NCBI GenBank assembly: GCA_018432615.1
Contig: JAHDSQ010000016.1
Span: 1 to 64,000, forward strand
Direction: 5' to 3'
DNA length: 64,000 nucleotides
From: Clostridia bacterium
Lineage (GTDB): Bacteria > Bacillota > Peptococcia > DRI-13 > SM3-B62
In this document: piece after piece, positions 1 through 8,916 of the stretch
Layout of the letters: every line of letters begins with the position of its first letter
How positions within the stretch are numbered: position 1 is the first letter of the stretch
Notes under the pieces: generated by a model
What the model was told of the DNA's origin: nothing
Seen by the model: only the letters and a program-made list of their open reading frames with translations
Databases searched by the model: none
Program-made: the position numbers and the translations under genes

Positions 1-152
1 ACATTTTTACCACCCCTGACAATGTTGTTATGTGCAAGCTTTTTTAGCCATATCGTGCATTTCCTTTGCACTTAATTATATCATTTTTCAGGGGAAAAGT
101 CTTATTTCATGCGGTTTTGCGGGTTATTCATTAGCCCCTAATTACTAATCAA
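1..152. other. Leader of the 835-residue ORF, no gene
   Basis: No coding sequence is visible. The frame of the downstream ORF is closed by TAG at 132-134, and nothing like a ribosome binding site precedes the ATG at 153. On the minus strand there is a TATAAT-like box followed by a start and only a few codons, which could be the broken 5' end of a transposase gene. That reading is inference; it would explain why the downstream protein looks cut. Confidence 0.3.
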
Positions 153-2660
153 ATGCAAGACCCATCAAACGTAACAATTACAGAGACATTGATAGGTCAT
201 GAGGGTGCTCTGCAAATGGTCTCTATCCTTCTTTTGGAAGATTATAGCTACTTGATAACTGAGAATAAAAGCTTCAGAGATAATTTAAGTAATAACGAAT
301 TATTTGATTTAGTTTGCTTTTCATTATCAAACGTATCACCAAACCCTGCATCTAAATACATACCTTTGGTTAAAAGAATGATAAATTATAATTCAGACTG
401 TTTAAAAAGTGTTGTGAATAAAATTGTTTTTCCGGTATCACGAATTGAGAATCATCCTCTTGGTGCACAGATGTTACATGAGTACCTTATGAGTTTTGAA
501 ACTGCGGGTAAACGTGACATTATATGGTCTGTACCTAGCTATTTAAGGTATCCAGGAGATGCTCATTGGAAATGTTATACAAAAATTGATTTAAATAATA
601 AAAGATATGAATTGTGTAGCGAGGATAAACATAATGGTATTCCCTTAGTCTATGCATGGATGCTAACCACTGTTAATAATATTGAAAGAGTGGGTTATAG
701 GCGAGAACTAGTGAAATGGGCTTTTACGCAACCTTTTGAGTTTTATAAACTGTTCGAGCATACATGGTGCACTAACGATCCTCAGATGAAAGAGGATTTA
801 TTTTCAGTAGCAATGGGGACTGTATTTATGCTTGAAAAAGGACATCCCTGTATTAAATTATTCAGTGATTGGATGATAAAAAATATTTTTGCTTCAGATA
901 AAATTAGTATGCATTATAATTGTGCTATTCGATATTACAGCAGAGCTATTGTTGAACGGTCCTATGCATTTGGTACCGCAAATGATGAGGGTGTAGGTAA
1001 GAGCCGTCCACCATATCATACAAGTGGAACTATCCCTCTAAATCATGAGGCTACTTCTGGTACCCGGATGGGTGGCTTTGGACCAATTGATTATGATTTG
1101 GCAAGATATGTTCTGTGTGATCCTATGGATAGAATGTTTTTTAGCAGCCGAGGTAGTGATAAAACTACTGAAGAGGTTGACTATACATGGTATTTTTCTG
1201 AGAAAGAAATTGAAGATATATTGACTAACGAAGAAATTTTTCTTAAAGAGAAATGTAGAGAAAAATTGAGAGAGAGTCAACTTATATATAAAAAGAAAAG
1301 GAGATTTTGGGATCATCTGGATGATTTGATTGATGACGATACAGATACCAACATTCCAAACTTGAAATCGCCTACTTACAAATACAATAAAGAAGCAGAC
1401 AGCTTCTTGTTAGAACATGCGGGTATTTTGGAAATGGAATCACTTGAACCTAATCAATTTGTTCTATCAGCTGCATATGCTTACATTCTACTACAGGGAT
1501 GGAATGAAGAAGAGTTCTACGGTTGTCCTAATGGAGGTAAACCTGGGGAAGTAATCGGTGTTGATATTGCAATTTTACGCCAGCACCATCCCGCAACTCA
1601 CGGTTCCAAGAGTAGCATAATGACTTTTTGTGAGAAGTATACATGGTGCGCTCGCAATGAAATTTTAGGTTATTTATCAGACCGGTTACCATTTAGAGAT
1701 TTTGAAAGAGCCCCATCATTACTGAACGATTATGGTTTACTTGATGATTTCCCAAATCCAGCGCAAGAATTATATCAAGAAAACCCAGACAGCATTATGG
1801 AAAAAACCTCTTGGTTTATTCCAGAGGAACTATCGCCTTTAATTAACGAAAATATGGGAGAAGATTCCATAAGGAATTGGATAATAAATGCTTCTACTCC
1901 TAATTTTGAAAAATGGATTGATATTCGAGATTTTACCCATGAAATTGCACAAGAGGAGAAAAAGAATTGGATTTCATTATATAGTTTTAATTCTGTATCT
2001 AATACTTTGGGTGGGGAATCACTTATGTGGATTTCTTCAGCAATAATCACAAATGAGCATTTTAAATACTTAAAAAATGACATAATAAATCGAAAAGACT
2101 CTTTAGTTTATAACCTGAGTAATCCTGAAGATCTACATTCATCTACTGAGACTCAATGTTATATAACCCCTAAAGAGATATGCTGGATGAGTTGGAAAAA
2201 TGAGTGTTACAATAAAATCTATAATATTTCTATTGATGATGGTGACTTTGTGGAATATACAATTGATAAGACAGTTGAAGAGTGTACAGCTAATTATCCT
2301 GAATTTGGTGATGTATATTATAAACTACCTTCCCGAATTATACGAGAATTGCTAGGCATATGCGATGGGGATGGGTATAAGTATTATAATGGAGAAAAAC
2401 AGCTTGAAGCAATTAGGTTTGTAGCAGGAGAAAAGTGGCATGACTCACAATCATATTTATGTGTTAATCGCGAAAAACTGCTTTTGCAATTAGAACATCT
2501 TAATTTACAGATTTTTTGGACTGTTAGATTACTCAGACAAGCTACTTCAAAAGCGCTTGAGAAATATCCTAAACTGCGTAGCCGAAATGACAAATGCTGG
2601 TTAGTATGGTTTGAAGATGGAGAGTTAAGAACTCATCTTTTTTCAGAGCAGGTTGATTAA
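153..2660 (+). CDS. Avs/STAND-like ATPase, C-terminal portion (probable fragment)
   Basis: A protein of 835 residues with no Walker A or B motif. Around residues 475-510 it has an aromatic stretch containing KYTWCARNEILGYLSDR, which resembles the KYQW-A-HE-LARL-D stretch in the C-terminal sensor half of large Avs-type STAND ATPases used in anti-phage defence. Other recognisable pieces are the GPIDYDLARYVLCDPMDR stretch (about 310-330) and the very C-terminal VWFEDGELRTHLF. In the family an N-terminal effector and a P-loop ATPase precede this region; both are absent here. The ATG at 153 has no Shine-Dalgarno sequence and a stop lies 21 bases upstream, so this is best read as a 5'-truncated gene, or as a sensor-like protein split from its ATPase. 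The family assignment is from memory and not certain. Confidence 0.5.
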   Translation: MQDPSNVTITETLIGHEGALQMVSILLLEDYSYLITENKSFRDNLSNNELFDLVCFSLSNVSPNPASKYIPLVKRMINYNSDCLKSVVNKIVFPVSRIENHPLGAQMLHEYLMSFETAGKRDIIWSVPSYLRYPGDAHWKCYTKIDLNNKRYELCSEDKHNGIPLVYAWMLTTVNNIERVGYRRELVKWAFTQPFEFYKLFEHTWCTNDPQMKEDLFSVAMGTVFMLEKGHPCIKLFSDWMIKNIFASDKISMHYNCAIRYYSRAIVERSYAFGTANDEGVGKSRPPYHTSGTIPLNHEATSGTRMGGFGPIDYDLARYVLCDPMDRMFFSSRGSDKTTEEVDYTWYFSEKEIEDILTNEEIFLKEKCREKLRESQLIYKKKRRFWDHLDDLIDDDTDTNIPNLKSPTYKYNKEADSFLLEHAGILEMESLEPNQFVLSAAYAYILLQGWNEEEFYGCPNGGKPGEVIGVDIAILRQHHPATHGSKSSIMTFCEKYTWCARNEILGYLSDRLPFRDFERAPSLLNDYGLLDDFPNPAQELYQENPDSIMEKTSWFIPEELSPLINENMGEDSIRNWIINASTPNFEKWIDIRDFTHEIAQEEKKNWISLYSFNSVSNTLGGESLMWISSAIITNEHFKYLKNDIINRKDSLVYNLSNPEDLHSSTETQCYITPKEICWMSWKNECYNKIYNISIDDGDFVEYTIDKTVEECTANYPEFGDVYYKLPSRIIRELLGICDGDGYKYYNGEKQLEAIRFVAGEKWHDSQSYLCVNREKLLLQLEHLNLQIFWTVRLLRQATSKALEKYPKLRSRNDKCWLVWFEDGELRTHLFSEQVD

Positions 2661-2864
2661 ATTAATTATAAAGGAGAGCTATCTTTGAATAATTTAAGCG
2701 GGTCTATCAGTTTATACCATTGAATAAGCACATAAGATGTTTTTGAAAAAAGTGGTATGTGATTCTATATAAATATAAATCAAGGATTAGAGCTATAACT
2801 ATATCGTGGATTGTCAGTAGGTAGTAACCGTTTATAAGAAATAGGGTAGTGGGAGGAGAACCAT
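2661..2864 (+). other. Intergenic, tiny RBS-led ORF
   Basis: A good ribosome binding site (AAAGGAGAG, about 2670-2678) precedes TTG at 2685, but the frame closes after only 12 codons (TGA ending at 2723). It may be the stump of a deleted gene or a leader peptide. The rest is AT-rich with no recognisable feature. Confidence 0.25.
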
Positions 2865-3158
2865 ATGATTTATTCGGTACATTTTTATTATCATAAAAGG
2901 GGCAGTAGAAAAGCTGCCAGCAAGTTTGAAAGCATTGTGTTTGCCAAGAACCAGGGTCATGCGGAAGAATTAGTTAAAAAACTGATTTCTGATTATCCGA
3001 TTGAGGCTGAAGAACCTTTTAGCATTATTGGAGGCTCGGATATAACGTTAGAAGAGATATATAAGGAGTGTCCAGAGCTTATTGGAATAACACCGGAGCA
3101 AGGGTATATTTATAATGAATTCATTCACAGAAATTCTATAAGCAGGTACGTTCGCTAA
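2865..3158 (+). CDS. Hypothetical protein, 97 residues
   Basis: I do not recognise this family. The ORF has a strong ribosome binding site (GGGAGGAG, 8 bases before the ATG). The N-terminal half looks alpha/beta (IYSVHFYYHKRGSRKA, then FESIVFAKNQGHAEELVKKL), similar in feel to small proteins that cap or modulate a partner. There is no signal peptide, membrane segment or cysteine cluster. It sits between the Avs-like fragment and the metallophosphoesterase on the same strand, with gaps of about 200 and 106 bases, so co-transcription is possible but not proven. Confidence 0.6.
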   Translation: MIYSVHFYYHKRGSRKAASKFESIVFAKNQGHAEELVKKLISDYPIEAEEPFSIIGGSDITLEEIYKECPELIGITPEQGYIYNEFIHRNSISRYVR

Positions 3159-3264
3159 AAGTGACTTTTCCATTATTTATATTATAGGAAACTGGTTTTT
3201 TACTGATGGTTTATAATAGCAATAATGAACTAACAAAATTCAAATTTGTATGTGAGGTATATAA

Positions 3265-5151
3265 ATGAAGTGGATACATTTATCGGATTTACATTTCAAT
3301 CCAATGCAAGATGGAACTGATACCAACTATTTGCGAGAAAAGCTCAAGGAGTTCTTAATTGAAAAGAAAGTTCAAGCTGATAAGATTTTTTTAACAGGAG
3401 ATTTTCGGGATGCGAGCAAACAAGCTGACTCTGATGAAAATGCAGAGAAAGTAGTTCAGTATATCCGTGAAATTGCAGGAATTGTAGGAATAGCGGATTC
3501 ACAAAATATTCTCTGTGTTCCTGGAAATCACGATTTGGAGCGACATATAAATAACCGACAAGAACTGATTCGTGATACTAAAAGATCTTACAGAACGCAA
3601 GATGGTACCTTTGAAAATAGAACAGATTTAGTTGGTGCTTTTACATTCTATAGACGAGTTCTTAATCAGCTATATGGTAAAGAGTACACTAATTGTCTTT
3701 TCGACGCTTACAAAGCAAATCCTCATGGAATTTATCATTATTGTGGCTGCAATATTTTGATGATGAACACCGAGTTGTTTGCTGGAGAAATGGTGATAGC
3801 GGGTGATGGTAAGGAACACGAATATGATGCAGGGAAAATAATTGTCGGAAGTAACTATGTTCTTTCGTTACTTTTGAATGTGAAGCAAACTGGCAATCCA
3901 ACAATTGTTTTAGGGCATAGAGGCTTAGAACTGCTTGAAGCAACAGAGCAAAGAAAACTCCTCAGTCTATTCAGGGATAACAGTGTCTGCTTGTATTTGT
4001 GCGGGCATAGTCATAATTTATGGTTTGAAGAATATGGAGATATTCCACAAATCACAGTTGGATGCATTAAAGAAGCCGATGGGGTAAAAGCGGGTTTTAC
4101 AATTGGAGAATTCCACCCTGAAAGCAATACTATCACAATTGCTGCTTTCTCATGGGATAATAACAACTGGAATGACTATTCTCATTTTTCCAAATATGGT
4201 TCAACCTTACTTTTTGATGTTTCTCAGAACGGGTTATTACCTAGTTCAACCTTTCCATTAACCATCAAAATTGTAATAGACGGAAGGGTGCGTCAATTTA
4301 ATTGCCGAGTTCCTGAAAGTGGGATGACATTTGGCGTGGAGAATTCGCCGATGATTTCTGTGGGTACAGGGGACTTAGTGTGTATAATAAGAAACAATCA
4401 ATTCTCAGACTTAATTACATATAATCACAGATTTATTTTATCAAAGGCTATTTGGAAAGTAATTGGGATGGATAATACAACACATGGAGTCACGAAATTG
4501 ACATGCAAGCGGGAGCTAAAAGGCCCATATGATGATTTAGAATTAGGGATTTCCGGTGTTAATCAAATTTCAAAGTTCAAAATCGAATTACTTGCTCCCA
4601 TTAATAGTATCGGCTTAGATCAACAATTGAAATTTATTCCTCATTTGATTAGAGATATAGAGCAGATCAAAGAGGCCAAACTGTGCGTTAGTATCGCCAA
4701 TGAAAGCGTTTTAACTTTTGACGGAAAAACTATTACTGGCGTATCTTTAGGGGAGACTGAGCTAACTGTTTATTGGGATGATGATAAAGATATTTGTGAA
4801 ACCTTTCATGTTGTAGTTGTAAGTGAACCAGTAAAAAATACTTTCTATCGAGTTTATAAACATGACATAACATTTAGCAAAAAATCTTACTATGACTTCT
4901 CAGTCATAACAAGCAATGATGTACATTTTGGCATAGAGAAGTATGTGAATTGTGAATTAGCTGATATGGATGAAGCCTTCGATTTTCATATTGTAAGGGT
5001 AAAGGATGGAACAGTTATTCCTAAAAGTCTCGAGGGTAATTGTGAGATAAAGGTCAACACTTCATGTATGGATATAGGTGAAAAATATTTACTGACGATT
5101 ACCGGCGAAAGTACAATACAGCTTGAATTTAAAGGTGCGGCTCTGTTTTAA
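3265..5151 (+). CDS. Calcineurin-like metallophosphoesterase with long C-terminal region
   Basis: A protein of 628 residues. The first 300 or so residues form a metallophosphoesterase domain with the full metal-binding set: DLH at about 8-10 (HLSDLHF), GD at about 45 (LTGDFRD), GNHD at about 91 and GHSH at about 245. Such enzymes hydrolyse phosphomono- or phosphodiesters with two metal ions. The remaining 320 residues look beta-rich and resemble no family I know; they may be Ig-like modules used for recognition. There is no signal peptide, so it is cytoplasmic. The substrate cannot be read from the sequence. Its position after an Avs-like fragment, at the edge of a mobile element, makes a nuclease or nucleotide-phosphatase role in defence plausible, but that is inference. 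Confidence 0.8.
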   Translation: MKWIHLSDLHFNPMQDGTDTNYLREKLKEFLIEKKVQADKIFLTGDFRDASKQADSDENAEKVVQYIREIAGIVGIADSQNILCVPGNHDLERHINNRQELIRDTKRSYRTQDGTFENRTDLVGAFTFYRRVLNQLYGKEYTNCLFDAYKANPHGIYHYCGCNILMMNTELFAGEMVIAGDGKEHEYDAGKIIVGSNYVLSLLLNVKQTGNPTIVLGHRGLELLEATEQRKLLSLFRDNSVCLYLCGHSHNLWFEEYGDIPQITVGCIKEADGVKAGFTIGEFHPESNTITIAAFSWDNNNWNDYSHFSKYGSTLLFDVSQNGLLPSSTFPLTIKIVIDGRVRQFNCRVPESGMTFGVENSPMISVGTGDLVCIIRNNQFSDLITYNHRFILSKAIWKVIGMDNTTHGVTKLTCKRELKGPYDDLELGISGVNQISKFKIELLAPINSIGLDQQLKFIPHLIRDIEQIKEAKLCVSIANESVLTFDGKTITGVSLGETELTVYWDDDKDICETFHVVVVSEPVKNTFYRVYKHDITFSKKSYYDFSVITSNDVHFGIEKYVNCELADMDEAFDFHIVRVKDGTVIPKSLEGNCEIKVNTSCMDIGEKYLLTITGESTIQLEFKGAALF

Positions 5152-5349
5152 ATCATCTGTCTATAGAAAAAATACCAAATACCATTAACATACTTCGCCT
5201 ACGCTCAAATGATATTTGACAATTGGATCTAGCAAATGTAGTAAGGTGTTTTATATTTCCCATTATGAGTGTAACGGAAACTTAGCTAAGGCCTTGAGAA
5301 ATTAGTGTCTTTTTCTTTCTTATTGAGACCAACTACATAGGTATTACAG

Positions 5350-5378
5350 GCAGGAGTATAACCTCCTGCTTTTTCTTT
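5350..5378 (+). terminator. Rho-independent terminator
   Basis: A perfect 7-bp stem (GCAGGAG / CTCCTGC) with a 6-base loop is followed by a T-rich tail. It lies about 200 bases after the metallophosphoesterase and before the transfer operon, and would insulate the mob genes from upstream transcription. Confidence 0.75.
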
Positions 5379-5417
5379 TTGGCTGGTTGTTATTGAAAAC
5401 AATCGTCGCCCTCTCAA

Positions 5418-5495
5418 AACACAAGACCGCTGTCTTGTGTTGCAGCAAGCACTGAATAATGCTGGCATTATTCGCTTGTCAGGGATAATCCCTGA
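5418..5495 (+). other. Candidate oriT: three perfect hairpins
   Basis: Three perfect inverted repeats lie in 78 bases: AACACAAGAC/GTCTTGTGTT (5418-5441, loop CGCT), GAATAATGC/GCATTATTC (5454-5473, loop of 2, with flanking CAAGC/GCTTG extending the stem) and TCAGGGAT/ATCCCTGA (5479-5495, 1-base centre). None has a T tract, so they are not terminators. They end 27 bases before mobC. Clustered hairpins next to mobC and relaxase genes are the usual form of an origin of transfer. The nic site cannot be assigned from sequence alone. Confidence 0.55.
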
Positions 5496-5522
5496 AACCC
5501 TTAAAAGAACAGGAGGTTATAT

Positions 5523-5894
5523 ATGCTTAAACGAAGCATAAAAGTGACATTTCGTATGAATACTAGAGAATTTCAGCGATTGAAAACTCAGGTGAAGAAA
5601 ACCGGACTTTCCCAGGAAGCTTTTATTCGTTCACTTATAAACGGTTATATACCCAAGGAACTGCCTCCACTCGATTACTACTCCATGATGCGAGAGCTTC
5701 ACGCTATTGGAAACAATTTGAACCAACTTGCGGCTAGGGCCAATGCAACAGGGCATATTGACAAAGCTGTTTTTCAGAATGAAGCAAACCGACTTAGAAG
5801 GGCTGTACAGGATATACAAGAAGCAGTTATATCACCGGAAAGGAGAGAAAGCTATGGCAACGACAGCGATATGGGATGTAACCGACCGCCTTGA
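5523..5894 (+). CDS. mobC: MobC family mobilisation protein
   Basis: A protein of 123 residues. The N-terminus (FRMNTREFQRLKTQVKKTGL) is a ribbon-helix-helix type DNA-binding region, and MMRELHAIGNNLNQLA at about 59-74 is the MobC signature. MobC binds oriT and helps the relaxase open the strands. The ATG is preceded by AGGAGG at good spacing. Its end overlaps the relaxase start by 41 bases, which implies translational coupling. It lies directly downstream of the hairpins proposed as oriT. Confidence 0.9.
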   Translation: MLKRSIKVTFRMNTREFQRLKTQVKKTGLSQEAFIRSLINGYIPKELPPLDYYSMMRELHAIGNNLNQLAARANATGHIDKAVFQNEANRLRRAVQDIQEAVISPERRESYGNDSDMGCNRPP

Positions 5895-7245
5895 CCGGGT
5901 AATTGATTATGCCACCAATCCCAACAAAACAGAGAGCCTTGATTTTTCCAGTCCTGATTTTCAGGGCTTACAGAAGGTGCTGGACTATACACAACAGGAT
6001 GCCAAAACCGAAAAGCAATTCTATATAACGGGAATCAACTGCGACCCGATCACCTCCTGTGAGCAGATGAGCCGGACAAAGCTTCGGTTTCAAAAGACAG
6101 AAGGCATTCTTGCATTTCACGGTTACCAAGCCTTTGCATCGGGAGAAGCCACACCCGAAACCGCTCACGCCATCGGCGTAAAGCTGGCACAGGAGCTATG
6201 GGGCGACCGTTTTGAGGTGGTAGTGTCCACCCACCTTGACAAGCAGCATCTTCACAACCATTTTGTGTTGAATTCCGTATCCTTCATGGACGGCAAGCGG
6301 TATTACGATAATAAGGCTACTTATGCCCTCATGCGGCAGACCTCTGACCGGCTGTGCCGAGAATACTCCCTTTCCGTTATTGAAAACCCAAAGAGGGGAA
6401 AGACAAAGCATTATGCAGAATGGAAGGCCGAAAAGGAAGGTAAGCCCACCTGGAGAGGACAGATCCGGGAGGATGTTGACAGTATGATTGCCGCCTCCAT
6501 GACTTTCACACAGTTTATCGCTACTCTCCGCAAGCAGGGATATGAAGTCAAAACCGGTGTGAAATACATGGCGGTGCGTCCGCCGGGCAAGGAGCGTTTT
6601 GTCAGGCTGAAAACCTTGGGAGATAATTACACTGAGGAAGCCATTAAGCAGCGCATCCTGCAAAACCGCAGCCCAAAGCGGCAGCAAATTCTCCCGGAAC
6701 CTAAACGAAAACGATATATCTTAAAAGGTTCTTTCAAGACAGCGAAGAAAATAACCGGACTGCAGGCTCTTTACTTCCATTACTTATATAAGATGGGGAT
6801 TCTGCCCCGAAAATGTGCGTCCAGCAAAAGGACGCATTTTTTATTGCGGGAGGACCTCCGGCACCTGGAGGAAATCACTGCACAGACCAAGCTGCTTCGT
6901 GCTCACCATATTTCGAGCAAGGAGCAGCTTTTCACATATCAGTCAGTCGCGGAGCAGGAAATGAGCAGACTATATGCCGACCGCAAAGCCCTTTACAACC
7001 GGATACGCCGCTGTAAGGACTATGAGCAGGTAGCGGCATATAAGGAGCAGATTGCCGGACTTTCCAAAAGGCTTTCCCTGCTCCGCAAGGAGGTGAAGCT
7101 CTGTACGGGCATCCTGTCCCGTTCTGAGGAAATGAAGCGGAAGCTGATTCAAGTCAAACAGGAAGAAATCCAACATGGAAAGGAGGAAAAAACTTATGAA
7201 CAACGGAGCCGACGCAGCGGACCAAATCGTAAATATGAGTTTTAA
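5854..7245 (+). CDS. Relaxase / mobilisation nuclease (MOBP type)
   Basis: A protein of 463 residues. The histidine triad HLDKQHLHNHF at about 127-137 matches the metal-binding motif of Relaxase family (PF03432) nucleases, which nick oriT and pilot the transferred strand. The C-terminal third is lysine- and arginine-rich with coiled-coil character. I chose the ATG at 5854, inside mobC, because AAAGGAGAG precedes it; the longer frame from 5728 has no support. The following gene starts before this one stops, so they are coupled. A hairpin plus T run lies inside the coding sequence at 6816-6842. Confidence 0.9.
   Translation: MATTAIWDVTDRLDRVIDYATNPNKTESLDFSSPDFQGLQKVLDYTQQDAKTEKQFYITGINCDPITSCEQMSRTKLRFQKTEGILAFHGYQAFASGEATPETAHAIGVKLAQELWGDRFEVVVSTHLDKQHLHNHFVLNSVSFMDGKRYYDNKATYALMRQTSDRLCREYSLSVIENPKRGKTKHYAEWKAEKEGKPTWRGQIREDVDSMIAASMTFTQFIATLRKQGYEVKTGVKYMAVRPPGKERFVRLKTLGDNYTEEAIKQRILQNRSPKRQQILPEPKRKRYILKGSFKTAKKITGLQALYFHYLYKMGILPRKCASSKRTHFLLREDLRHLEEITAQTKLLRAHHISSKEQLFTYQSVAEQEMSRLYADRKALYNRIRRCKDYEQVAAYKEQIAGLSKRLSLLRKEVKLCTGILSRSEEMKRKLIQVKQEEIQHGKEEKTYEQRSRRSGPNRKYEF
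6816..6842 (+). terminator. Terminator-like hairpin inside relaxase gene
   Basis: A perfect 7-bp stem (TGCGTCC/GGACGCA) with a 7-base loop is followed at once by six T residues, within the relaxase reading frame. It has the form of an intrinsic terminator but may be a coincidence of coding sequence. If active, it would lower transcription of all downstream transfer genes. Confidence 0.35.
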
Positions 7246-7999
7246 AGGAATTGAGGTGTTGGCCAAAATCTCCGGCGAGGGAGCAAAAAACCTGGCCACC
7301 TATCTCTATGCCGTGCTGAAAGACCAGAAAAAGACCAGGGGGAAGACCCGCCTGGAGGGGCTTTTGCGCAGCGGTAAGGAACTGAAAGTCTTTGCAGTTA
7401 AGAACGAAGACTTAAAGAAATTTACTCAGGAGGCCAAGCGCTATGGTGTTCTCTATTGCGCTCTCCGCGACAAAAATGACACTGACGGTATGTGCGACAT
7501 TATGGTGAGGGCGGAGGATGCTTCCAAAATCAACCGTATTGTGGAACGCTTCAAGCTGGCTACTGTGGATACGGCGAGCATCAAGAGCGAAATCGAAAAA
7601 TCCAGACCTGCCAAGGAAGAGGAAAAAACTCCTGTCGAAAAAGGAACGCCCACCGAAAAAAGCACGGATGATTTTCTGGACGAACTCATGGCAAAGCCCG
7701 AACAGCCGGAGCCGGTAAAGGAGCAGCCCGACAACCCAAACCCCACCACGGCGACGACGGAGAAATCCCATCCGTCCGAGCCTATCTCAGAGCACAGCGG
7801 GAAAGCCGCCGGGGGTACTATTGAGCGGCCAAGGAGATCCGTCCGTGAAGAATTGTGGGAAATCAAGGCCGCTCAAAAGGAGCAGGCGGCACAATCCAGG
7901 CGCGAGCCTGCCAGAGAACAGCCAAAGGCCGCAAAACAGAATGTCAAATCCAACAGGTCGCAAACGAAATCCAAAAAACCAAAATCGAAAGCGAGGTAA
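7196..7999 (+). CDS. PcfB family (DUF3801) transfer protein
   Basis: A protein of 267 residues. The first 150 residues follow the PcfB/DUF3801 pattern seen next to relaxase and coupling-protein genes in Gram-positive conjugative elements (GIEVLAKISGEGAKNLATYL, then KRYGVLYCALRDKNDTDGMC). PcfB of pCF10 belongs to the relaxosome and helps dock it to the coupling protein. The C-terminal 120 residues are Glu/Pro/Lys-rich and probably disordered. The ATG at 7196 has AAAGGAGG upstream and overlaps the relaxase end. Confidence 0.8.
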   Translation: MNNGADAADQIVNMSFKGIEVLAKISGEGAKNLATYLYAVLKDQKKTRGKTRLEGLLRSGKELKVFAVKNEDLKKFTQEAKRYGVLYCALRDKNDTDGMCDIMVRAEDASKINRIVERFKLATVDTASIKSEIEKSRPAKEEEKTPVEKGTPTEKSTDDFLDELMAKPEQPEPVKEQPDNPNPTTATTEKSHPSEPISEHSGKAAGGTIERPRRSVREELWEIKAAQKEQAAQSRREPAREQPKAAKQNVKSNRSQTKSKKPKSKAR

Positions 8000-8004
8000 G
8001 CTTT

Positions 8005-8904
8005 ATGAGTAGTTTCGATGATTTGTTCAAACAGGAAAGTGTGCAGCCTGCTTCCCTAAATGACCAGCCCTTTGACAAGGAGGCATGGAAGCAGCAGAAG
8101 CAGGAACAGCGGGAGACGGTTTATTCCATGATTGATGACACGGCGGAAGCCGTGGCTAAGGACGGCACAAAATTTCAGAGCTATCTGGATGTACAAAGCC
8201 GTTTTGACCGTTACAGCGTTGCCAATGCCTTGTTAATCCTTGCTCAGCGGCCGGACGCTACCCGCATAGCGGATTTTGACACTTGGAAGGAGCAAGGTGT
8301 TTACATCCGCAAAAAGGAAAGCGGCTTTTATATCCTGGAGCCGGGCGAGGAGTACAAGCGTGAGGACGGCACCACCGGCCTCAGCTATAACCCTAAAAAA
8401 ATGTTTGATATCACGCAGACCGGGAACAGCCGTAAGGGGGAGACGCCGTCCTATCCCGACGACCGTACCCGCATTAAAGCATTAACGGCCCATTCACCTG
8501 TTCCCATCCGTATCAGCGATTCCCTTCCTGAAGGTACAAACGCCCTGTACCAGCCGGAAGCAAGGGATATTCTAATCCGTAAGGGCATGGCCGCGGGCGA
8601 TATTTTCCGTGCGCTTTCCCAGGAGCTTGCCCATGTGGAAATGGATACGGGAAATGGAAGCTACAACCGTTCTGAATGTGCTTTCCATGCCTACTGTACA
8701 TCATACATGCTCTGCAAGCAGTATGGTGTAAATACGGACGGCTATCGTTTTGACCGTGCTCCCGAAATGCTGGAGAGCATGGATACCCAGGAAATCCGGG
8801 ATGAGCTCTCTGTCATCCGGGATGCCAACTGTGAAATTTCAGGCAGGATGAACCGGGTGCTGGCGCAGCAAAGACAGCAAAAACGGCAGGAGCCGGAACG
8901 TTAG
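8005..8904 (+). CDS. ArdC-like protein with degenerate zincin motif
   Basis: A protein of 299 residues. The N-terminal half (about 40-140) resembles the ArdC-type ssDNA-binding domain (FQSYLDVQSRFDRYSVANAL, then FDTWKEQGVYIRKKE). The C-terminal half matches the metallopeptidase-like domain that follows it, but where active members have HExxH this one has QELAH (about residues 209-213), so the first metal ligand is missing. ArdC-type proteins protect incoming single-stranded DNA or blunt restriction. Here only the DNA-binding role is likely. The ATG at 8005 follows GAGGTAAGC and the PcfB stop. Confidence 0.7.
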   Translation: MSSFDDLFKQESVQPASLNDQPFDKEAWKQQKQEQRETVYSMIDDTAEAVAKDGTKFQSYLDVQSRFDRYSVANALLILAQRPDATRIADFDTWKEQGVYIRKKESGFYILEPGEEYKREDGTTGLSYNPKKMFDITQTGNSRKGETPSYPDDRTRIKALTAHSPVPIRISDSLPEGTNALYQPEARDILIRKGMAAGDIFRALSQELAHVEMDTGNGSYNRSECAFHAYCTSYMLCKQYGVNTDGYRFDRAPEMLESMDTQEIRDELSVIRDANCEISGRMNRVLAQQRQQKRQEPER

Positions 8905-8916
8905 GAGGAATTGCCC

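Noticed and set aside
7412-7866. Long minus-strand frames inside the PcfB-like gene
   Set aside because: They mirror the Glu/Lys/Pro-rich coding sequence of the plus strand and have no start signals.
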